A stretch of 64,000 nt of DNA from Salinarimonas chemoclinalis. GTDB lineage: Bacteria > Pseudomonadota > Alphaproteobacteria > Rhizobiales > Beijerinckiaceae. The notes under the pieces were generated by a model. The model saw only the letters and a program-made list of their open reading frames with translations. It did no database searches and was not told the origin of the DNA. The stretch is from contig NZ_JBGMWH010000004.1 of assembly GCF_041514305.1 (NCBI RefSeq), positions 62,001 through 126,000 on the forward strand, read 5' to 3'. Shown in pieces: positions 39,784 to 47,500 of this stretch. The position numbers and the translations under genes are program-made. Numbering within the stretch: position 1 is the stretch's first letter; each line of letters opens with the position of its first letter.

Positions 39784-40824
39784 TCATCGGGCGATCAGCC
39801 CATCGCGGGCGAGCGCGTCCCACAAGGCGTCCGGCAGCGGCGTCTCGAACCACTCGACGTTCTGGCGCACCCGATCGGGGTGGCGCGCGCCGATCAGCAC
39901 CGAGGTGATCGCCGGGTGGCGGAACGGGAACTGGATCGCGGCGGCGGCGAGGGGCACGTCGAAGCCGGCGCAGACCTCGGCCAGGCGCTCGACCTTGCGC
40001 ACGACCTCCTCGGGCGCGTCCTGGTAGTTGAACTTGCGCAGGCCTCCGGCGCCCGCGGCGAGGATGCCGGAGTTGAACACGCCGCCGACGACGATCGCCA
40101 TGCGCGCGGCGCGCGCCTTCTCGAGCAGCACGTCCGCGCTCTGCTCGAGAAGGGTGTGGCGGCCGGCGAGCAGCGTCGCGTCGAGGTCCGCCTCGTTCAT
40201 GGCGTCGAGCACGACCTCGGCCTCGTTCACGCCGAGCCCGAAGCCGGCGATGACGCCCGCCCGGCGCAGCTCGTCGAGCGCCCGGAAGCCGCCGCCCGTC
40301 GTCAGCGCCGTCCAATGCGCCTCGGCCCGTTCCCCGTGGGTGACGCGGCCGATGTCGTGGACGTAGAGGATGTCGGTCGCGGCCAGACCCATGCGCTGTT
40401 GGCTGTCGTCGAGGCTGCGCATCACCGCGTCGTAGGAATAGTCGAACACCTCCCGGAACGGCAGGCCGTTGCACCAGCCGGAATCGAGCGGGTTCCGCTC
40501 GCCCTCCGGCGGCAGCGGGCGGCCGGGGCGCTCGCGCGCCATCAGGCGGCCGACCTTGGTGCTGAGCACGACGTCGCCGCCACCGGCATCTTCGCCTCTC
40601 CGTTCGCGCAGGAAGTGCCCCAGCAGATGCTCGGAGCGGCCGAGACCGTACATCGGCGCGACGTCGAAATAGCGCAGCCCGCACGCCCAGGCGGCGTCGA
40701 GCGCCTGAAGGCAGGTCTCGCCGTCGACCGGCGTGTAGAGCCCGCCCATCGAGGCGCAGCCCATGCCGAGCGCCGTCAGCGGCGTCCCGGTCCTCTCGAT
40801 GCGTCTCGTATCGCTCGCCTTCAC
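39784..40824 (-). CDS. Aldo/keto reductase, probable L-fucose (D-threo-aldose) 1-dehydrogenase
   Basis: This 346-residue TIM-barrel oxidoreductase keeps the AKR catalytic tetrad: Asp and Tyr in FDVAPMYG, Lys in STKVG and His in YVHDIGR. The late cofactor-binding segment SVLIGARHPDRVRQNV is present. The sequence style matches D-threo-aldose 1-dehydrogenases, which oxidise L-fucose at C1 to the lactone with NAD(P). It is divergent from the SDR gene across an operator copy. It would supply the lactone hydrolysed by the amidohydrolase encoded at 23.1-23.9 kb. Confidence 0.87.
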   Translation of the reverse strand: MKASDTRRIERTGTPLTALGMGCASMGGLYTPVDGETCLQALDAAWACGLRYFDVAPMYGLGRSEHLLGHFLRERRGEDAGGGDVVLSTKVGRLMARERPGRPLPPEGERNPLDSGWCNGLPFREVFDYSYDAVMRSLDDSQQRMGLAATDILYVHDIGRVTHGERAEAHWTALTTGGGFRALDELRRAGVIAGFGLGVNEAEVVLDAMNEADLDATLLAGRHTLLEQSADVLLEKARAARMAIVVGGVFNSGILAAGAGGLRKFNYQDAPEEVVRKVERLAEVCAGFDVPLAAAAIQFPFRHPAITSVLIGARHPDRVRQNVEWFETPLPDALWDALARDGLIAR

Positions 40825-40872
40825 TGCGCGTCTCCCTGTGCCGGCTGGCGGATTTCCCGCCTTGCCGAATGC

Positions 40873-40888
40873 GTTACACTAATATAAC
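40873..40888. promoter_or_regulatory. Shared regulon operator, copy 6
   Basis: GTTACACTAATATAAC is the most symmetric copy. It lies between the divergent AKR gene and the SDR-FAH operon and can cover -10-like hexamers in both directions (TATAAC rightward, TATATT leftward). Confidence 0.75.
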
Positions 40889-40974
40889 AACGGCGATCAA
40901 GCGCCTTCGGTCGGTCCCGAGCGATCCGGCTGTCCGGGCGCGCGGACCCCGCAGCGGATGGAGCTCAGCCCGAC

Positions 40975-41721
40975 ATGAACAGGATCGATCTCGACGGCCG
41001 GCACGCCGTCGTCACCGGCGGGGCGCAGGGCCTCGGCTTCGCCATGGCCAGGCGCTTCGTCGCCTCGGGCGCCACGGTGACGCTGTGGGACATCGACGCG
41101 GAGCGGCTCGAGACGGCGCGCGCCGAACTCGGCGCGGCGGCGACGACGCAGGTCGTCGACATCGCCGACTGGGACGCGGTGGACGCCGCCCGTCGCCGGA
41201 CCGAGGAGATCGCCCATCCCATCGCCATCCTCGTCAATTCCGCCGGCATCGCCGGCGCGGCCGCGCCGCTCGACGCCTACGACATCGAGATGTGGAAGCG
41301 CGTCATCGACATCAACGTCAACGGCACGTTCCACGTCAACCGGGCGGTCGTGCCGGGGATGAAGGAGCGCAACTACGGGCGGATCGTCAACATCGCCTCC
41401 GTCGCCGGCAAGGAGGGCAACCCCAACGCCGCCGCCTACTCGGCTTCGAAGGCCGCGGTGATCGGCCTGACGAAGTCGCTGGGCAAGGAGCTCGCCGGCT
41501 TCGACATCGCCGTCAACTGCATCACGCCCGCCACCGCGCAGACGCGCATCCTCGAGCAGCTCACGCCCGAGTTCATCGAGTACATGCGCTCGCGCATCCC
41601 GCGGGGCCGCCTGCTCGAGGTGGACGAGGCGGCCTCCATGGTCGCCTGGCTCGTCTCGCAGGAGAACACCTTCACCACCGCCGCGACCTTCGACCTGTCC
41701 GGCGGCCGCACGACCTATTGA
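40975..41721 (+). CDS. SDR oxidoreductase, probable 2-keto-3-deoxy-L-fuconate dehydrogenase
   Basis: This 248-residue classical SDR has TGGAQGLG for cofactor binding, NSAGIAG after strand 4, catalytic Ser in NIASVAGKEG and YSASK. Its tail FDLSGGRTTY is typical of sugar-acid dehydrogenases of this size. In the oxidative fucose route this enzyme oxidises C4 of 2-keto-3-deoxy-L-fuconate to the 2,4-diketo acid. The gene is followed after 31 bp by the FAH hydrolase that would cleave this product. The two are a natural operon behind operator copy 6. Specificity is inferred from context. Confidence 0.87.
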   Translation: MNRIDLDGRHAVVTGGAQGLGFAMARRFVASGATVTLWDIDAERLETARAELGAAATTQVVDIADWDAVDAARRRTEEIAHPIAILVNSAGIAGAAAPLDAYDIEMWKRVIDINVNGTFHVNRAVVPGMKERNYGRIVNIASVAGKEGNPNAAAYSASKAAVIGLTKSLGKELAGFDIAVNCITPATAQTRILEQLTPEFIEYMRSRIPRGRLLEVDEAASMVAWLVSQENTFTTAATFDLSGGRTTY

Positions 41722-41752
41722 GGGCGAGACCCACCAGGGGGACGACACCAGC

Positions 41753-42592
41753 ATGAAGCTCCTTCGCTACGGCCCCGCCGGCGCCGAGCGCCCCGGCCTC
41801 CTCGACGCCGACGGGCGCATCCGCGACCTCTCGGGGGTGATCGACGACGTCGGCGGGCGCGCCCTCGCCGATCTCGGCTGGGCGGCCGGACTCGACGTCG
41901 CCGCGCTGCCGGTCGTCGACGGCGCCCCCCGGCTCGGGCCCTGCGTCGCCGGAACGGGCAAGTTCATCTGCATCGGCCTCAACTTCGCCGACCACGCCGC
42001 CGAGGCGGGGCTCGAGGTGCCGCCGGAGCCGGTGATCTTCATGAAGGCGACCTCGGCCATCGTCGGGCCGAACGACGACGTCGTCATCCCGCGCGGGTCG
42101 ACGGCGACGGATTGGGAGGTCGAGCTCGGCGTCGTGATCGGCAAGCCGGCGAAGCACGTGAGCGAAGGCGAAGCGCTGGCGCACGTGGTCGGCTACTGCG
42201 TGATCAACGACGTCTCCGAGCGCGACTTCCAGACGAAGCGCGCCGGGCAATGGACCAAGGGCAAGTCCTGCGACACGTTCGGGCCCATCGGCCCGTGGCT
42301 CGTCACCCGCGACGAGGTCCCCGATCCGCAGGATCTCGGCATGTGGCTGACGGTCAACGGCGAGAGGATGCAGAACGGCTCGAGCGCGACGATGGTCTAC
42401 GGCGTCGCGCACGTCGTGAGCTATCTCTCGCAGTTCATGACGCTGCATCCCGGCGACATCGTCTCCACCGGCACGCCGCCGGGCGTCGGCCAGGGGCTGA
42501 AGCCGCCGCGCTACCTGAAGGCGGGGGACGTCGTCGAGCTCGGCATCACCGGGCTCGGTGCGCAGCGGCAGAGCGTGCGCGCCGAGGCGTGA
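41753..42592 (+). CDS. FAH-family hydrolase, probable 2,4-diketo-3-deoxy-L-fuconate hydrolase
   Basis: This 279-residue fumarylacetoacetate-hydrolase-family enzyme has the core motifs CIGLNFADHAAE, FMKATSAIVGPND, DWEVELGVVIG (metal-binding acidic residues), KSCDTFGPIGPW and TGTPPGVGQG. The family includes hydrolases that split 2,4-diketo-3-deoxy-L-fuconate to pyruvate and L-lactate, the last step of the oxidative L-fucose route. It follows the SDR gene closely. A GC hairpin-forming stretch lies just after it, before the convergent ACP gene. Substrate assignment rests on neighbours. Confidence 0.87.
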   Translation: MKLLRYGPAGAERPGLLDADGRIRDLSGVIDDVGGRALADLGWAAGLDVAALPVVDGAPRLGPCVAGTGKFICIGLNFADHAAEAGLEVPPEPVIFMKATSAIVGPNDDVVIPRGSTATDWEVELGVVIGKPAKHVSEGEALAHVVGYCVINDVSERDFQTKRAGQWTKGKSCDTFGPIGPWLVTRDEVPDPQDLGMWLTVNGERMQNGSSATMVYGVAHVVSYLSQFMTLHPGDIVSTGTPPGVGQGLKPPRYLKAGDVVELGITGLGAQRQSVRAEA

Positions 42593-42644
42593 CCGGCCGG
42601 GGGGCCGCGAGGGGCGCGGGTCGGCGACGCCGGCCGGCGCCCCC

Positions 42645-42902
42645 TCAACGCTTCGGCGCGCGCGCGGCCACGATGTCGGCGAGATCGCCGAGGCTGCGGC
42701 CGAGCACCTCCTCGAGCTCCGGACGCGTGCCGAAGGCCGCCTCGATCCGTCCGGCGAGGATCGGTGCCGTCAGCGAATCCCCGCCGAGGTCCATGAAGTG
42801 GTCCTCCGGCCCGGCCTCCTCGCACTTGAGCAGAGCGCGCACCTCGTCGAGGATCGTCGCGCGCACGGTGCCGGCACTAGCGGCGGTCGCGTCCTTGGTC
42901 AT
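42645..42902 (-). CDS. Free-standing acyl/peptidyl carrier protein
   Basis: This 85-residue carrier protein has the phosphopantetheine-attachment motif MDLGGDSLTAP. The DxFxxLGGDS style is closer to a PCP or trans-acting carrier of natural-product pathways than to fatty-acid AcpP. Its start overlaps the stop of the flavoprotein monooxygenase gene by four bases (ATGA), so the two are translationally coupled. It might present the monooxygenase substrate as a thioester. It is read leftward from the operator between it and the NRPS gene. Confidence 0.88.
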   Translation of the reverse strand: MTKDATAASAGTVRATILDEVRALLKCEEAGPEDHFMDLGGDSLTAPILAGRIEAAFGTRPELEEVLGRSLGDLADIVAARAPKR

Positions 42903-44413
42903 GCCGTCCTCCCGTCCCAGACTCGATCGCGATAGAGCGCCTCGTCGAGGATCGGTGCGACCGGGCCGAGAATGCGGGCCTCGTGGCGGTCCGCGTCCGC
43001 GGCGAACAGGTCCGCGCCGATCGCCGAGACGAGCTGCGGAATGCCGTGGCGAAAGCCGCTGACTTCGCCCGGGTTGCGGCCGTTGCCGAGCTGGGCGGCC
43101 GCGCCGAAGAAGTGGATGTCCGCGAGATGCGGCGCCGTGCCCGGCACCTTCTCGGTGAAGGCGAAGCCCGGCGTCAGGTAGGGGTGGTGCGCCAGCTCCG
43201 CGTTCTCCTCGCCGGGGGGCGGGACGTAGCGGTCGCCCCACAGCGCGAGGTCGGGAACGACGTCGGCGAGCTCCGGGCGCGCGGCGAGGTCCGTCGCGTA
43301 GCCGGTGCCGGCGACGACGAAATCGAAGGCGAGCCCGGTGTCGCGTCCGGCGAGCCGAAGCCACACCCCGTCCTTCCGTGGCTCGAGCGCCGGGTCGCGG
43401 GCGTCGAAGTGGAGGTGGAAGGTCTCGTAGCGCACGGCACGGCGCACGGCGTCGGGAACCGGCCCCTGCGCGCGCCGGCACAGCGCGTTCATGATCCGCC
43501 AGCGGCGCGCGTCCGGCAGGAGGCGGAAGTGCTCGACGCTGCCGGGATAGTAGAGCATCCGCATCAGGGAATGGCGCTCGAGGTCGGCGTGGCGGCAGAA
43601 CATGTGCACGCGGGCCGCGCCGTGCTCGAGCGCCACCGCCGCCGCGTCGAAGGCGGAGGAGGCCGCCCCGAAGATCGCCAGGCGCCGCCCGCGCAGCGCG
43701 GCGAAGTCGATGGGCGCCTCGGCATGGGCGTGGAGATGCGCCGGCAGCGCCTCGCGGACGAAGGCCGGCACCGCGCCGCCGCCGCTGCCGGCGAAGCCGG
43801 TGGCGAGGACGAGCTTGCGGCAGACCTCGTTCGCCGGCCGCCCCTCGATGCCGAGCCGCAGCCGCAGGCCCTGGGCGACCGGCTCGATGCCCTCGAGCCG
43901 CGTGCCGAACCGCACCGTCACGCCGACGGTCTCGCGGAACCAGTCGAGATAGGCCGCCCAGTCGAGCCGCGGGATCGCCGGCAGCGCGTCCCACGCGGCC
44001 TCCCCATGACGAGCCTCGTACCAGGACCGGAAGGCGAGTTCCGGGATGCCGAGCTCGGGGCCCGGCAGCGCCTTGGGCGAGCGCAGGGCGTTCATCCGCG
44101 CGGTCCCGCGCCAGATCCCCTCCTCGCCCTCGGCAGCCGCGTCGATCACCGAGATGCGTGCGATCCCGGCCCGGCGCAGGGCGAAGGCGATGGCGACGCC
44201 CGACTGGCCGCCGCCCACGACGACGACGTCGTGATCCGTGCCCGCGCGTGGCGGCACCCAGCTCTCGGGATAGCCGCCATGGGCGGCGATGGCGCGCGCC
44301 GCGGCGCGCTGGTGCGCCGCGATCGCGTCGGGCGCGCCGTCGTGGGCGTCGGGGCGGGCATCGGCGCGGCCCTGGAGTTGGGCGGTCGTTCCACTCGCGC
44401 TTTCCGGCTTCAT
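42899..44413 (-). CDS. FAD/NADPH-binding flavoprotein monooxygenase
   Basis: This is an oxidoreductase of about 504 residues. An FAD-binding motif (VVVVGGGQSGVAIA) lies near residue 65, there is a central ATGF motif (LATGFAGSGGG), and an NADPH-type motif reads IFGAASSAFDAA. The late ATG motif VAGTGYATDL is also present. The two-dinucleotide layout fits class-B flavin monooxygenases or N-hydroxylases. The start MKPESASG at 44413 has AAGGCGGG upstream; an ATG eight codons earlier is possible. Coupled to an ACP and divergent from the NRPS, it probably oxidises a carrier-bound intermediate or the thiazoline ring. The exact reaction is unknown. Confidence 0.85.
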   Translation of the reverse strand: MKPESASGTTAQLQGRADARPDAHDGAPDAIAAHQRAAARAIAAHGGYPESWVPPRAGTDHDVVVVGGGQSGVAIAFALRRAGIARISVIDAAAEGEEGIWRGTARMNALRSPKALPGPELGIPELAFRSWYEARHGEAAWDALPAIPRLDWAAYLDWFRETVGVTVRFGTRLEGIEPVAQGLRLRLGIEGRPANEVCRKLVLATGFAGSGGGAVPAFVREALPAHLHAHAEAPIDFAALRGRRLAIFGAASSAFDAAAVALEHGAARVHMFCRHADLERHSLMRMLYYPGSVEHFRLLPDARRWRIMNALCRRAQGPVPDAVRRAVRYETFHLHFDARDPALEPRKDGVWLRLAGRDTGLAFDFVVAGTGYATDLAARPELADVVPDLALWGDRYVPPPGEENAELAHHPYLTPGFAFTEKVPGTAPHLADIHFFGAAAQLGNGRNPGEVSGFRHGIPQLVSAIGADLFAADADRHEARILGPVAPILDEALYRDRVWDGRTA

Positions 44414-44486
44414 CGTCGCGATCCCGCCTTCTCGCATGCACCCGAGGTGAACACCCGAGCGTGGTCACATTCGCCCTGCAGTCGTT

Positions 44487-44502
44487 GTTACTCTAGTATA
44501 AC
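44487..44502. promoter_or_regulatory. Shared regulon operator, copy 7
   Basis: GTTACTCTAGTATAAC lies between the divergent monooxygenase-ACP genes and the NRPS gene, with TATAAC reading right and TATACT reading left as likely -10 boxes. Confidence 0.73.
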
Positions 44503-44558
44503 AGTGTCGATCAAGCTAGGATCGTGCACTCCGAGCAACCGGCGCAGGGAGCGCGCAG

Positions 44559-47500
44559 ATGACGGACGCAGGGGCTTCGGCGGTTGGCGAGGTGGAGGAG
44601 ACCTTCATCCTGGAGGGCATCCAGCAGGCCTACTGGGTCGGGCAGAGCGCGGCCCTCGATCTGAGCGTGCCGGCGACCTACTACGCCGAGGTGGATCTCC
44701 CGGCCGACGCCGCCGACGGCCTGTGTGCCGCGTACGACCGGCTGGTGCGCCGCCACCCGATGCTGCGGGCCGTCGTGCTGCCGTCGGGCGAGCAGCGCGT
44801 GCTCGACGACCCCGGCCCGGCCGCCGTCGAGGTCCTCGACCTGCGCGGCCTGCCGGAGGACGCGCGCACCGCCCGCCGCGAGGCGCTGCGCGCCGCGATG
44901 CGTGCGCGGACCTTCGCGCCCGAGGCCTGGCCGCAGGTCGACCTGCGCGCCGTGCGCGGAGAGACCGGGCTTCGCCTGCACGCGTGCTTCGCCCTGTGGA
45001 TGATGGACGGCTGGAGCTTCCATCTCCTCCTCGACGAGCTCGTCGCGCTCGCCCGCGATCCCGGCGCCGCCCTCGCGTCCCCCGGCATGGGATTCGCCGC
45101 CTACGTCGCGGCGCAGCAACGGCGGCGCGCGGGGCCCGCGGCCGAGGCCGCCTGGGCGTACTGGCGCCCGCGCCTGGCGGACTTCCCCGGCCCGCCTACC
45201 CTGCCGCTCGTCCCGCGGCACGCGGACGCCGGGCCGCCGCGCTTCCGGCACCTGACCCGCACGCTCCCCGCACAGGCGTGGGCGCGCCTCGTCGCCCGCT
45301 GCACGGCTCTGCGCATCACGCCGAGCCTCCTCGCCTGCGCCGCCTACGGGGAGACACTCGCGCGCCATTCCGGCAGCACGCGCTTCGCGATCACCGTGCT
45401 GCACTCGGGCCGCTTCCGGCATCTGCCCGACGCGGCCCGCACGATCGGCAATTTCGGCACGACGATCCTGCTCGCGGTCGACGCCACCCGCGATCGGCCT
45501 TTCGTCGAGCGCGTGCGCGACCTCCAGCGGCGGTTCTGGCGCGACGCCGAGCGCGACGCCGTCAGCGGCCTCGACGTGACCCGCGCCCTCCAGCAGCGCG
45601 CGGGCAGCGGTCCCGGCGCGCACGTGCCGGTCACCTTCACCGCCGTGACGGCGCCGCCGCACGCGGGCGACGCACCCGCCCCCTGGCTCGATCTCGAGAC
45701 CGCACGGCTCGCCGTGCCGCAGGTCCACCTCGACCACCAGCTCCACTTCGCGCCGGACGGATCGGCGGTGCTCGCCTTCGATCACGTGGTCGATCTCTAC
45801 CCGACCGGCTTCGTCGAGGCGCTCTGCGACGCCCAACTCGCGCTGCTGGAGGCCCTCGCCGACGACGAGGCGACGTGGCAACGGCGCGATCCCTGGCCGG
45901 CGCCACGGAGCGCGCCCGCCCCCGCGCCGATGCCGACGGACGCGCCCGAGCGGCTCGAGGCCCTGTTCGAGCACGCCGCGCTGCGCGACCCCGATCATGC
46001 CGCGGTCGTCGCCACGAACGGCACCCTCACCTATGGCGCGCTGCGGCGGCGCGCGCGCGCCGTCGCCCGGGCGCTGCAGGCGCGGGGCGTGGGGCGCGGC
46101 GACCTCGTCGCCGTCTCGCTGGAGAAGGGCTGGGAGCAGGTGGCCGCCGTGCTCGGCACGCTCCTCGCGGGCGCCGCCTACGTCCCCGTCGACCCCGACC
46201 TGCCGGCGCAGCGACGCGCGCTGCTGCTCGAAGGAAGCGGCGCGCGCGCGGTCCTGACCAAGGCCGCGCACGCGTGGCCGGTCGACCGGTGGCCGGACCT
46301 CCCGCTCATCCGCCTCGACGACCTCGCCGCCGACGACGAGGCCCCCGACGAGGCCCCCGCTCCGCACGGCGGCGGCGCGGCCGACCTCGCCTACGTGATC
46401 TACACGTCCGGCTCCACCGGTACGCCGAAGGGCGTGATGATCGACCATCGCGGCGCCTGGAATACCATCGCCGACCTCGACCGGCGCTTCGCGCTCGGCC
46501 CCCGCGACCGCGTGCTCGCGCTCTCCTCGCTGAGCTTCGATCTCTCCGTCTGGGACCTCTTCGGCACGCTGGCCGCGGGCGGGACCATCATCATGCCCGA
46601 TCCCGTGCTGGCGAAGGACGCGTCGCACTGGCGCGATCTCGTGAGCGCACACGGGGTCACGATCTGGAATTCGGTGCCGGCCCTGATGCGGCTCGCGCTC
46701 GAGGGCACGCGCGGCGCGGTCATGCCCTCGTTGCGCCTCGTCATGCTCAGCGGCGACTGGATCCCGCTCACGCTCCCCGACGCCGTGCGCACGGGCGCGC
46801 CGTCGGCGCGGATCTGGAGCCTGGGGGGCGCGACGGAGGCCTCGATCTGGTCGGTCCTCTACCCCATACGCGCGATCGACCCGCACTGGCGCTCCATCCC
46901 CTACGGCTTCGCCATGGAGCACCAGTCGATCCACGTGCTCGACGCGGATTTGCGCCCCTGCCCGGCCTGGGTCCCCGGCGACATCCACATCGGCGGCGTC
47001 GGCGTCGCGCTCGGCTATCTCGGCGACGAGGCACGCACCGCGGCGAGCTTCCTCTCCCATCCGGCGACCGGCGAGCGGCTCTACCGCACCGGCGATCGCG
47101 GCCGCCTCCTTCCCGACGGCGCGATCGAGTTCCTGGGGCGCGAGGACTTCCAGGTGAAGATCCAGGGCTACCGCGTCGAGTGCGCGGAGGTCGAGGCCGC
47201 GCTGCTGCGTGCGCCGGAAGTCGCCGCCGCGCTCGTCGCGGCCGCCGACGATCCGGCCGGCACGCGCCATCTCGTCGGCTGGGTCGTCGCGAAGGATTCC
47301 GGCCGCCCGCTCGACCTCGCGGCGCTGCGCGCGCGCCTCGTCGCGGACCTGCCGGCGTACATGGTGCCCACCGCCCTGATGCCGCTCGACGCGCTGCCGC
47401 TGAGCGACAACGGCAAGGTGATCCGCTCGGCGCTGCCGGCGCCGGACTTCGGCGCGCGCACCCCGGGTCGCGGCCGGAGCACGCCGCCGCGGGACCGGCT

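Noticed and set aside
42611..42643. Terminator hairpin between the FAH and ACP genes
   Set aside because: The 7-bp GGGGCGC/GCGCCCC arms are separated by 19 bases with no T-run, too weak to list as a feature in DNA this GC-rich.
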